The notes below the pieces were generated by a model, which was given only the letters and a program-made list of their open reading frames with translations, ran no database searches and was not told where the DNA came from. The translations under genes and the position numbers were made by a program. From the NCBI GenBank assembly GCA_037447655.1, contig JBBHKE010000832.1, positions 1 through 64,000 of the forward strand: a stretch of 64,000 bases of DNA. The letters run 5' to 3'. Of this stretch, positions 33,665 through 45,653 are shown one piece after another; positions within the stretch are counted from its first letter, which is position 1; the number at the start of each line of letters is the position of its first letter. The DNA is from Zygnema cylindricum (lineage: Eukaryota; Streptophyta; Zygnematophyceae; Zygnematales; Zygnemataceae).

Positions 33665-36600
33665 TCACCTTGTCTGGCTGGAAGATTGTTGTACAAGTCG
33701 TAAAAGTCGTGCCACTGTGAGGGCCCCTGCACCGAAGCCCTCCATAGCTGCCCTTGCTTGGGGAAACTCTGCCCTTGCAGTGATACTGAAAACAAGAAAA
33801 GATACCCCCAAGTCTTTTAGAGAAGACCAGGCTTCATTCATCTCATAGTACTCATAACACGCATGTGACAGACCCAAGCAACATACACCAAGAGCTGAAA
33901 TTAAATGCTCCAACGTCTTCGCATGTCCAGCTCACGTCTGGACATGTTCAATAAATTCAACAGGCTGTTCCAACAGTTCTGTGATTGTTCCTCAAAAAGT
34001 TGATCAGTATGCAGGATCAAATGAGCATTAGTGAGACAGACCCTGAACTCTTTAATACTTCAGAAAACGAATCCACAGAAGAGAAGCGCATCATGTCACA
34101 TTCTAAGCTCGTGTTATTAAGTACTGCAGAAAGAAAATGCAGCTGTGAAACGGTACAATCTTCAAACTTCCTGTTACAACGCTATTTGTATACACTAAAC
34201 AGCTTACTTTAAAGACAGTAAAAGCAATAAAAACACACATCAACCTTCACAAAAAAAGCAGGTAAGCTACTCAATTCCACACATACTGTGACTTCAACTA
34301 GCAGCTATCCATATTAGAGGCAGGAGTCAAAACCAAACCAAACCAAACCCAACCCAACATAACTCAATTGAACTGAACTAAACCCAATCCAACACAACCC
34401 AAACCAACCCAACCCAGCCCAAGCAAGCTGGACACCCGATCGAATCAGACAAAATCGAAGCGAAGGGAAGCGAAGCAAAGGAAACCAAACCAAATATAAC
34501 CCCTAAAAACTATCCTTCAACCGGAAAAAGAAGACAGGTTCATCACCTGCTCCGCACCACCACGCAAGGCATGGCAGCTGCTGTGGCTGCCTGCAGGCCC
34601 ATGTGGGAGCCCGCCAGCACAATGCAGCGCTGCGCCTCCACTCCCACCGCCTCCGCCGCCGCTCTCAACGCAGACACGCCTTTCCGCATCCTGCAGAACT
34701 CACATACAACTTATTCAGCTGTACGATTAATAGTTAACGATTGAACAGATGAAATCGTAATGTGAAAGAACTCACACACGAAATACTTGAGTGCACGAGA
34801 TTAATCACTAACCATTAAGCAGATGACATCATAATGTGAGAATCTGTAGAACTCACATACAAAGTACATAATAATACGGGATTAATTAATCACAATTAAA
34901 CAGATTAAACCGTAATGTGAAAGCAAGAGAAAAGAGAGCCGATTGCATATCGACAGACTTGAACTCTGTTATACCCAGGCATGGTCTTATACATAACCAT
35001 TTTAAGATTCAATTTTCAAGCATGTAACAAAGATTCTTCCCTATTGTGAGAGCTAGAGAAAGGGAGCCGGTTGCGTATCAAAAAAGTCAGGCTTCAACTC
35101 CATTGCAGATGAAATCATAATGTGCAAGGCAGAGAAAGACATTAGCCTGTGAATCCATTATCTCAACAACTGAGAGGACCTTCCAGCTAGACCTGGTGGG
35201 GATCCATTGAGGGGATATACAATTTGCAATGATGTTAACAAATGACGAAAGAAATGGGAGTTCAATTAGAATACACCGGTACGTCCCCCAAAAACAAATG
35301 ATGAAAGAGAAAGGGAACAAGAGCCATCAACCAATTCCATAACAAAACTCCCAGATGTGTAGGCTAGAAATGGAAGAAGAAAAAGACATACGAGCGTCCA
35401 GAGCCTGTATCCAGCTCCACTGTCACCTTTAGCTGTTTGGCCACCTCTTCTGCCAATCGCTGTTTCTCTGTTGCCACTGCAGTTAACAGCAGACAGTTTA
35501 ACCTGGCATTAAAAATCAGCAAAAGACATAACGGCAAGTCGATGGAGGCAATGCCATTTCTTTAATACCAGCACAAAATAACCAGACCCGGTTTGTTGAC
35601 AACAAGTGGGTATTACAATATTGGGATCACTGCCAAAACTCCAAGAAATACTGAAGTTTACAATTTCCTGAGCAATTTCAAAGGGCATACTCACAAAACT
35701 GTACAGGTATGAATGATTACTCAGACAAATCAAAGTGTGTAATACTCCTAACACTACACATACACACTTATCGGCTATTTTGAGGCCCCTGTTCCAATCA
35801 CTGGTTTCATCAAGGCATTAAAAAACGCTAGGTGGTGCTTCAAATGCCAAACATATATGCTTCGAGAGGTGGCCCTCCAACAACTTAACTCTGATGCATT
35901 AAACCAACCATCACACCTTTCTAATGACACCAAATATGACTAACCTTTTAGGTAACTTTTATAGGTTTACCTGCTTCAGCAATTTGATTGGCTAGAGCCT
36001 CCTCAAGACCTGAGGACGCCCCTCCCCCAAGAACTACCTGGCCATAGGTACTCGATTCCACTTCTCCCTCTCCGACTCGAACAATAGCTCCTGCTCGCTC
36101 TGGGCCTAGACGCTGTACAAGATCCCTGTATTCTCCCTCAGCAAACACAAGAAATGGAATGCTTTTAGTAGCACACACAAATTCACAAACACAAGGATGT
36201 CAATAAAAATCTCTAAGATCGGCTTGCAGGAAAAACACCTCCAAAAGGATGATAAAATAGAAAGTCAGTGTGTTTCTCTTCAAACGCTAAAGGTTAGCGC
36301 AGTTCTTGCAATACAGAATTTTATGGCAAAACAGGAGATTAGGACATGGAGCAGATTAACTGTCCTCCGAGGTCTACAGCTTTTAATCCAGACTCGTTAA
36401 AAGTGCTGATCTTGGTTCGTGCCGCCAGCTCAAATAATAACACACGACTGGTCTGAAGTTCATTTACCTTGATACAGGCATGAACTCGAGGAGTAGCAAT
36501 GACCTTGAATGCAATACACAGGGTATGCATGATGCCGCGAGTATCGTGCTTAGACTGGCAGAGGTTTGATAACATAAAACGAGATTCTAGAGCAAGGACG

Positions 36601-39600
36601 TGGAGCAAGAGATTTGAAATTTTAAACAAAGGACAAAAATTATAGATGCCATGACGCCATCACAGCAAAAACTACGGTATGACAATGGATTCATTAACTC
36701 CATACCAAGCCACAGTCTCGCCACACTTGGAGTAAGCTGTCACCACTGCCACAGGCACACCTGCCGCCAATGCTTCATCTATGAACCTGTCCAACAGCAA
36801 TAACAGACGACCACAGTTAAAAAAGTATGATATTAATTTTGTTTCCAGTTTTGTCGGCAAAACTTTTTTCTCATATATGTGCTCTTCCATTTCCTTCAGC
36901 ATGGAAGTACAGAGGAATTCTCCTCGACCAGCATTACCTTTCTTTACCCTAGTCTCACATCTGTGCAGTGATTGCAAGTTATCACATACGAAATAATTCA
37001 TGATGACAAACTAAATAAGATTCATGAAGCTAAATGTTCTAAACTGGCTGCTCTTCGAGCTACTCTAGTGTTCCCACCAATTTCACACCGACTTGATTTG
37101 TGACTGCTTTCTGAAATTGAGCAAGATGCCAGTCCCACAGGAACATCCAAAGCCTCAAAGTCCTTTGGACATGCTAAACTTCCACATTGGCAAAGTAATA
37201 TGGGCAAGATTACACCTCCCTCCCTTCATTTCCTTGTTTCGATAAATCTCACTCTCACAGCTACTCATCTTAATACTACAACATCTTGAAACCGTTCCTT
37301 TTCATGTTCTCAAGCACAACATCCGCGACTGTAAGAGTCTTAAAGGCAAAAAACAAAGGAACATGCACAGGATCTGAAGAACGGAAGAAAGTGTTCACTT
37401 TAAGACTCATAAATGTCACGGTCTTTGAGACAACTTCTCTGATTCATGGCTCCTTTTTGACACAAGGTACAAAAAATCGTTATCAGCGTTAACAAATATA
37501 TAGCCTACGGTTTATTTTAGTGTTGATTATTCAATTTATGTCCAAGCAACGTAAACGACGTGTATCGCTTATCAAATTAGCGTCAAGAAAAAAACAACTG
37601 GCACTATTGCACAATTTTACATTCAAGTGCCAAAAAAAACCGGCATCAAATTACTGTTATTAATGCCAATAATGATTCATGGTGTAGAGTCTCACAGAGG
37701 CTCACTCACTGCTCCAAGCCAGGACGAAGGGGCACACTGCCTTCAGCCACCGCGGCCTCCAAAATACTGTGCTGCAAAGCCCAGGCCAAAAGTATCACAC
37801 ACAATACGATGCTGGAATTCTCCTAATCGACTAAGGACAAAACATGACGAATACCACAACTATGTTCCTAAACATTTCAGCTGACGCCGAGAAACATTCT
37901 GCGGCACAACCACAACCATACTTAGTACTCTTGTTCGCTACCAAAACGTGTCACCTAAAGCCTGAAAGAAAAATAGCATAGTGTTGAATTGTTGATTAGT
38001 CATTCCGGGACGTATTTACATAAACAGCAAATGATGTTAACTTATGGTCAGTCTACTCATTCACAAAAATGTGAGGCGAACTTGGAAGACTGCTGGAAAA
38101 TTTGCAGGCGCGTCTGCAAGACCCCCAAAAATAATGACATCAATTCACAAAAAGGCAAGTTACATCCTTCCAAGCCACTCATTAGAATAAACTTCAGGCA
38201 AAGTTAACTAGAAACCTTGAATAGATGACAAATAATCTCACTTTAAGCCTAAGAAGCTGTTCCACGAAAAGAGCTTTCTTTGCTGGTGCAACTGTTGAGG
38301 GCCAGCCAGCCTGCACATCACACAAGCTACCAATAAGAGACTAGGAGCAACTCCACATAGCCGAAAATTTGCTTGAATACTTCCCGGTCAGATACACAAA
38401 GTGCAAATGGTCCTCACCATGTATAATCAAGATTTACTGACTACATCCTCACAATTTACAACAAGCCAGGCCATCTTTGTAACTGCACTGTGTTTGTCGT
38501 TTTGCCAGAATATGGTAGATATCTCCTTTTAGAAGAGACATCTCCAACTACATTCTCTTAAGATGAGCTTTGAGAAACTAGCTCACCTTGCCAAAATAAA
38601 TGCTTAGCATGTTTTCTTCGCTGCCACCAGCCTGCCTGCACACAAGGAGCCCCCATCAACCTCCCCACCTGTTAAAAGGAAAAAAAACAGAGACACACAC
38701 TTTGACAGAAAGATAGACGATCTTTCACACAAACACTCCCTGACAATATGGCAAAAAACGTCTGATACCATCAACAAGAAATACAAGATGCCTGCCTGCG
38801 GCTATAAAGAGCATAGGCAATCAATGGTACAACTCCAGGGAATTAAGAAGCTGCTGTTCTCCGGTACAAACTGCCTTATGTCATTGCCTTAGCAGCGCAG
38901 ATGGAAGACTAATTCAGCCACTATCAGCTCGCATTCAATCTACTATAGAACTTGACAAATTAAGTATCTCATACACAGCTTCCAAAACAGACCAGAAAAT
39001 GGACAATCTGAAAAATGTCAACGGAGAAGACTGGAGCTCGCATTTTAGAATTGTACTTTCCACAGCCTCTGAACTCACCTTAGCAAGTCTGCATACACTG
39101 AAGGCGTCCAGCTAGGAACATCCAAACCCAGGTCCTGGAAAGCTGCACCAGGAAAGCCCAGAACAAGTCCATGAAGGTCCCAATTGTATCGTACAGAGAA
39201 ACCAGAGCAAAAGATTTACGAAGAAACTACAACGGCTACTGCTTATGTTTACTGTACATAAGCAGAACAGGCATTTAACCTTTGTTGAATGCCACCCGAT
39301 GACCGAACTTGTGCAGGTCCGCCAAAACTCTGCAAAGGCAAACAACAGTTATGAAATAAACTGCCCAAAAAAAAAATACTCACTAAAACTATAATCCAGC
39401 CTAGCTTTCAAGTACTTCCTTAAAAATGCTAAAGAGCGCCAGGTAAGCACAGCAAATAATTTTGAAGTTCACAGTAAAATCTTCCAAACAACCGATATAT
39501 AGTCCGCATGTATCCATATGCCAAAGGACAAATTGCTTAAGAAAAGCAATGCAGTGCATCACTTGGCTCACTTGACACAAACAACTATGGCACAGGTGCA

Positions 39601-40086
39601 AACCTCGAAGTTGTGACTCCCTTGGATGCTAGCCTTCCGCCCTACTCATATAATTACTTTTCTTATTAATACCAAAATACCATTAAGTTGAATCATTCTA
39701 AATATTTATGAGGAAGCATGGTAGTACCAGAATGCAAATTGAAGAAGAAATTCTATGGCTGGACCAGAGACACAACAGCCACGATTGATGCAGAAGTCAT
39801 TAACGCAAGGGCTGCAAGTATGTCAAGTTGCTCTTGTCCTAATCAACTTTTGGACCACATGGGAGACCTGTATGCAAATGCGTAAGAGCTCTTACCCCTC
39901 AACCTCCAATAACAACGCCACTTGAGCTCGACCAGATGTTTCTTCGACCTCATCCAAACCTTCCCCGTTCCCTTGGGCTGCATGGCTGACGATGCAAGAC
40001 CTGCCAGCTTTCTCCCAAGGAGAGGCGGGAGGGCATGGGAAGCAAGTGAACCATTTCCACTGCTTTGTGAACAAATGAGGATCACC
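33665..40086 (-). CDS. HAD-superfamily hydrolase-like protein, probably plastid, multi-exon
   Basis: I joined 11 exons by reading splice sites, and phases agree at every junction: 39896-40086, 39280-39329, 39079-39142, 38587-38635, 38242-38310, 37710-37771, 36706-36786, 35971-36125, 35392-35476, 34547-34690 and 33665-33785. The product is about 355 residues. It has the HAD cap and core layout: LLLEVEGVLADLHKFGHRVAF, then PSVYADLLR, GWPS, VPLRPGLEQ, VAVVTAYSK (motif II Thr), LGPERAGAI and a C-terminal ARAEFPQARAAMEGF. It resembles, from memory, an Arabidopsis chloroplast HAD protein (At3g10970 type). Motif I has Glu for the nucleophile Asp, and motif IV (VLAGSHMG) lacks acidic residues, so catalysis is doubtful. 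The transit peptide and true start were not found. The first exon boundary is tentative. Confidence 0.85.
34328..34440. repeat. AACCAAACC/AACCCAACCC low-complexity tract in an intron
   Basis: Degenerate 5-base steps of AACCA and AACCC fill part of the last intron of the HAD gene. It is not the CCCTAAA telomere unit. Confidence 0.75.
37468..37686. mobile_element. MITE in an intron of the HAD gene
   Basis: The right end CCAATAATGATTCATGGTGTA-like terminus and the left TACAAAAAATCGTTATCAG are partly complementary and match the window's TACACCGTGAATCG family. At 219 bp it is close to the other members. It ends about 22 bases inside the intron from the 5' splice site of exon 37710-37771. Confidence 0.55.
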
Positions 40087-42399
40087 CTGAAAATTAAAGA
40101 CAAGAGGACACTTCCGATCGCCTTGGGTCAACCGTTCATGTAAATAACCTTTTTCCTGCCTACATTTGTGTGTCATGTGTTTCAATTCGTTTTGTTTGAC
40201 TATGAAAGAAAGTGACTCTCAGTACGCTTCAATTCTAAACCATTTTTCGGCGCTCATACATAAACTTCAGACTTCAAAAAAAATAGTTCATATCCAATCA
40301 GTCAGAAAGATGCAACGGAAAAGGCTATCATTGAGCAAATGTTTGTCTAAGTTCCTTCTCCAAAAGTTCAAGTGTATACTCAGCCTAACTTATCCAATTG
40401 TTGAGTTTCGAGCTCCAAAATGAATTAAATTATTCATTAAGGCATTGTGCAATTCTGTTCTTGTAATACAGTTGCAACCTTCGTTCCACTACCAGTCCAA
40501 CAAGACATCTAGGATTTGCAAACACAAAAAAAGAAAATCCTTTTATAAATGTATTCATTAGCCAAATGAAGGATAAAAAAAACAGATGTAAAATGCAGAA
40601 TTGTCGACTGTATAATTTAAATAATAGCAATCGATTAGTGAGGTTCTCAAGCAAAACTCTCACCTAAACTGCTGATAAAATTAAGGAGTCACCGCTCAAT
40701 TCAAGAAATCATTAAAACTACAAATTTGTTAATTCACTCTTCACAATGAAGTTAGAAGTCAAGTCCTTTAAGCTAAGCAAAAAAAACAAAAGTCCATGAG
40801 GAAGCATACTTGTCGTAGAGCAGCTGTGAATAGGACGCATTTCTGTGACGATGAGTTTACTGATTTCCCGGAAAATCTAGTACCAGAAATCACACGTGGC
40901 AAAGAGGAGATAGTCAGGCAAGGGAGAACAGCCATGGCGACTACAAATGTGTGCAGGCGTGGGAAACTTAATCATAGGAAGAGAGTGGTTGACTGGGAAC
41001 ATTTGAACAGAAATTAGTGTTGCATATCGTATCGTCATACAGCACGATATTTGAACCAAAGCGGGTTGTGGTCAGACTTTGGTTGCGATCTACCGACTCG
41101 CGTATTGACTTCAACGGCCACGACAAAAAAAATTAGGAGGGGAAATAGGCTACACGGAGACTATGAATTACATGGCATTATATTCTTGGCTAATTAGTTA
41201 TGGCTTTAGTTAAGGACAAGATGAAGCACAACTCGGTTGACATGACCTATAAATAATTAAATATGTTATAATTGGCATGTATTTGGCGTTCTTGCATGAC
41301 TAAATTTCTACAAACCCTTCAACATTACCACCACTTACAGTGATTTAAAGGAGAAACTAATTTAGAATACCTTAGAGTTACGAGCAAGGAACGGATGAAA
41401 GAAGGCGTTATAACGTAAACACTTGTATAATAACGATGTTATAGACAACGAGAATTCTAACTCTCTCGCGTCAGTACTTTATGGACGACAATTTCAGTTG
41501 TCGATGGTGACACCCTCCATCACTTATGACCATAAGTTATAACGAAAGTTAATAAAATCATTGCAAATATAAACTTTAACATTATGCACGAATATAGTTT
41601 ACACATCAAAATGCACACGACCACTCAAAAAAACACACGGTAGTTAAATTGGAATTTTTGATAAAAAAATATCACGGAGAAACGCAATGTACAGTAAATG
41701 GTTCCACGCATAATAGTTTCTACATCAACTTAGTTAAGCATTGTACATTTCTGTATAATCCATACTGGAAAACCATGTTTGAAATATGGTTTTAACATAA
41801 TATTACAATTGTAACATTATCGCTTCATGAGTCAAATGCAAACATACTTATCTCAATAGTTATCTTCTACTCCAAATAACATAATATCAACATTTAAGTA
41901 GATTTTACATTAGGTTACACTAATAGAAAATAACAACCACATATTGCTTAATGATAGTGGTCCTACAACTGGTATTGTAGTGCATCTACCTACTGTGTAA
42001 GTGGTACTTAGCAGTTTCGCATTTAATATTACAAGTACGAACTCCACTGCTGATACATCAAAATAAGGAGACATAGAGTACAATGTCAAAAAGTATACAT
42101 CTTGTGTTTTCATACGGAACTTACAAAAATTACGTGTAAAGTAAAACACTCTAAACAAGATACAACTTTCTTGCCATGACAGGAACTTTTTTTTTTTTGC
42201 ATATTGCACATTTGTTTTCCCATCAACCAACATTGAATATAGGAATATTAGAATTGTAAATCGAATGTAAGTTTCAATCAACATTTTCCTATTCGTCATG
42301 AGCTTCCTTTCCCCTCTCTTCCGTGCTCCATAGTTCACAAGTGGACAAAACCTACCACTTTCTCTGCAAATTACTTTGACTATGGTAATGAAACCGGTG
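40087..42399. other. Sequence upstream of the HAD gene, no recognised features
   Basis: The missing transit-peptide exon and promoter of the HAD gene may lie in the first part. I could not identify them. The rest is AT-rich, with no domain or RNA seen. Confidence 0.4.
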
Positions 42400-42692
42400 A
42401 TGAGTTTCCGGTTCTTAACCTTACCCTTGATTCGGTGAGTAGTGGAGGAAATTTGGAGAAAGAGTGTGTTGGATTGGCACGTGAAGCCGGTCCAATACGG
42501 GGTAGAATATGGAAATATCCATAGTCGAGCCGCCCGTAATAAATGGGTACGGACCCGCCAGTCTCAACATCGAGCTGGTGGCACAGTGGTAGTGCATTCG
42601 CAGCTGAAAGTGAAAGGTCCCAGGTTCGAACCCTGGCCGGCTCAATTTTCCCAAGTGTGGGACATGCCGAATCCCGGATTTCTAGGAAATCT
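42400..42692 (+). mobile_element. tRNA-derived repeat, probable SINE fragment
   Basis: A tRNA-like module (42572-42644) sits inside about 290 bases that interrupt or abut a copia integrase. The copia reading stops at the DNGGEYT motif where this segment begins. I cannot see a poly-A or poly-T tail or target duplication, so its limits are approximate. Confidence 0.45.
42572..42644 (+). tRNA. tRNA-like sequence (pseudogene or SINE head)
   Basis: GAGCTGG and CCGGCTC form a 7-bp acceptor stem with one G-U pair. GCAC/GTGC forms a D stem around AGTGGTA, and CCAGG/CCTGG forms a T stem around TTCGAAC. A-box-like GTGGCACAGTGGTAG and B-box GGTTCGAACCC are present. The anticodon stem TTCGC/GTGAA leaves an 8-base loop, so the anticodon cannot be assigned. 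That, and its position inside repeats, favours a SINE head over a working tRNA gene. Confidence 0.55.
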
Positions 42693-44636
42693 AACAGTAT
42701 ATTCCCCCCCATTATCACTCCTTATCCTCTTTATGGGGGTTTCATGCAACTTCTCACTCCAGGCTTTATATTCTTTGAAGTAAGTTGATGCTTCAGACTT
42801 TGTTTTGAGAAAGTAGACACTAGAGTATCTAAACCAGTCATCAGTTATTGTTATCATAAACCTCTTTCCTCCAACCGAATGTACTTTTGCAGGTCCCCAA
42901 ATATCTATGTGGACCAAATCCAACACTTTTTCACCTCTATATATGGCGGCTTTGGGAAAGGGAAGTCTGTGAGCCTTACCGTGAGCACACCACTACAATC
43001 ATCCATCATTTCATTATCCCCAAACTGAATGCCTTCTACTACCCCAAGCTTTTTCATTTCCCCCAACCTATCAAAATGCACATGCACCAACCGCTTATGC
43101 CAAATCATCAACTTAGGAACACCAACATAATAAGCATTCTTCTTTTCAATACTCAGGTTAAGCCTAAACATTCCTTGGCTACCCTTATTTGCCGTGAAGT
43201 AAACTTCATCCCCATACTTAGCTATAAAGACTCCCTTTCTAGTGAAGGTATCAAACTCCTTGTCATCTAGCACAGTCGTACAGACAAGATTTTTCCTCAG
43301 CTGAGGAATGTAGAGTTCATCTGAGAATATAAGTATAGAAATCTTACCCTCCACTAAGATTTTCAGATCTACTGATCCCACTAGATCTGTAGTAACCACT
43401 CTCCCATCCCCATACTCTATTTCTACAGTAGCGATCTTTTTTAGCTTAGTGAAGAGTTTTTTTATCACGACACATATGCATGGATGCACCTGAGTCGATA
43501 ATCCATCCTTCCTGTGGAGCTTCCTCAATTGCTCCATGGGCACACTTCTGTCTCCGAGGGATCTTTTTCTCCTCCAGGCTCTCGTCAAGAAAAAGCTCCC
43601 CATCCTCCTCAGAGGACTCATCCTCGGTTTCTCCTGTCACTTTTATAACCAAAAGTGCCTTTTTCTTCCCTCCGGAAGAACCCCCTCCAAGGTTCTCTTA
43701 GAGCCTCAACTCCGACAGCTTGACATAATCTGTGATGAAGTGTCCCGACTTTTTGCAAAAATGACAAAGGCCCTTTGGGGGCCTCAGTCCCCCAGAATGA
43801 TCTCTTTCCCTTTTGTAAGGTTTCTTCGGGTCTTTCCCCCATCGGTCCCCTCCTCTTGCTAGAGCTTGAACGCTATTTCCTCCTCTTCAGTCTCCATTGT
43901 GTTTTCTTGCACAAGTATCATTCTGATCACTGTGTTCCATTCCCATGAACTATCAAGCATTTCCTGTACCCGGTACACTATGTTCTCGAACTCATCTGGT
44001 AACTTCATAATAAGGGTGATAATTTCATTTTCATTGTACCTGTCCACCAGGCACTTTCCATCTCCATATACAAACAAGAAAGATCATTACAGTAATCTAA
44101 CATCTTTCCTCCTTTGTAAGTGTAACTCACTAGTTTTTTACAGCCATTTGGAGCTCCTGAATAGTTCCAGCTCTATAAATCTCCACCAAACTCACCCACA
44201 ATTCCTCGGCCTTGTAAATGTGAAGATGAGGGGTGGCCAAAGCTTGAGTGAGGTGCCTCAGAATCAAGTTATTAGCAGCCGTGTTTACATCTTCCCACAT
44301 TTGAGTATTGTTCTCCGCGGTTTTCACGGTCGCCGCTCCCGGTATTGTGGCAATAGGATTGAGGGGTGTCTCCTTGCCTTTCCCCTTTTCGGACACACTG
44401 CTGTCTTTATCTTCTGCCTCCTCCGGTAAGGCAACTGTTGCTGTAGGAAACCTTACTCCTCCAAATCTTGGTGGAGTTCTCGAAGGTGGACGTTTCACTT
44501 GTCCATTGACGATACCCTTGTATCGTTTTTTGCACAAAGCTCCCATCATCATGGCTTCCGAATAGATGAACCCATATCCATTAAAGGTAGGCATCTTAGA
44601 GGGTGGGCCCATAACCTGAAACTCTGTGTCCTCCAT
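42693..44636 (-). pseudogene. Copia 5' half: gag, protease and N-terminal integrase (inverted)
   Basis: Gag starts at 44636 inside the LTR and reads FQVMGPPSKMPTFNG, then NLILRHLTQALATPHLH and, in another frame, LIMKLPDEFENIV. A CCHC knuckle remnant (CHFCKK) lies near 43750-43770. The protease site WIIDSGASMHMC has the normal DSGAS. The pre-integrase (MIWHKRLVHVHF) and the first integrase segment (VHIDIWGPAKV, ITDDWFRY) follow. Coding ends abruptly after IRSDNGGEYT at about 42693. Several frameshifts are present. It is the same family as the element at 4840-11299. Confidence 0.88.
44602..44616 (-). other. Copia primer-binding site (internal initiator tRNA-Met)
   Basis: The minus strand reads GGTTATGGGCCCACC directly inside the LTR. 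It is identical to the site of the nested copia at 10229-10243. Confidence 0.75.
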
Positions 44637-45653
44637 TGGACTATAGAGTACAACAAGACTCTAGATAGTTATTAACTAACCCACTTTCAATGGCAACCAC
44701 TGCTACCCTAAATGACAAGCAGACAATCTGACTGCACCCTTGTGCAGCGTGGACTCCCCTGAGTCTGTAGGAAAAAGAATCTCTGAAAATGCCCAACCAA
44801 GCGATAAGTTATAAGCCGGCAAAAATGCTGACTTATACAACCTCTCAAAGAGAGAGTAGACCATCTACCAGATTTTTCTAAGTCCTAGTTCCCTCTCACA
44901 ACCCATATCTACTAACTGTACGAACCAATCTAAATATGTACAGTACATAAACGTACTACTACTGATGTACTTTTTGTATGGCCTTTGTACGACAAGGCCA
45001 TTAAGCGGACCCGTGTCCATTTTCCACTCGTCCGTATATTCCTCAGAATTCCCGCCACCGAATGTTATCTCTCCACGTGGGGTCAGGTCATGCCACGTCA
45101 CTAAATGCCAAAGTGACCATTCCGGGATTTCGGCGATGATGTGCGCCGTTGGATTTAACTCGAAATGCAATCTCAGCCGTTATAAATACTTGCGCAATAT
45201 TTGTTTCGCTGTCGAAACAAAATGCGCGGTATCCGTTTCAAAGTAGTATCGTACTTCGTACTTTATAAAACTGTATCTATGCATGTCGTAAAGAGTTTCA
45301 GTTAAATGAATTTTTTCCCTCCTAAATACATATATATTTATCACATACTATAACATTTAGCATTGGTCCTAGTCTAATAGGATAAAGCTGACCACTATCA
45401 GCCAACTTGACAAACGACAGGTACCCGGATCAAATCCTGGGTCCGTCAGGTATATTTTTAGTAACCTACTAAAACTAATTGTATGTTCATCTAAGGCAGC
45501 CATGGATCAACCACCCTCTCTATCCTTCAGTGACTACAACAAGGATGGGTGCTAGAGAGAGGAGGTGGAGGCAGGCTGTCCGTCCTTTTCTTTTCTTTTC
45601 ATACTAACATATTTAAACCTAGAAAATACTTCATAAATCTATGAATTTCAATA
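44617..45653 (-). repeat. Copia LTR (5' LTR of the inverted half)
   Basis: On the plus strand it starts TGAAACTCTGTGTCC and ends GAATTTCAATA, where the usual CA end has decayed. It contains the shared 'GTACTTTTTGTA' and 'CCGGGATTTCGGCG' LTR blocks. Confidence 0.85.

Noticed and set aside
34328-34440. Interstitial telomere repeat
   Set aside because: The unit is AACCA/AACCC, not CCCTAAA.
36672-37001. Longer minus-strand frame upstream of the RFIDEALAAG exon as one exon
   Set aside because: A TTGGACAG acceptor at 36787 and an in-phase junction with 37710-37771 give a better fit. The extra text is intron.
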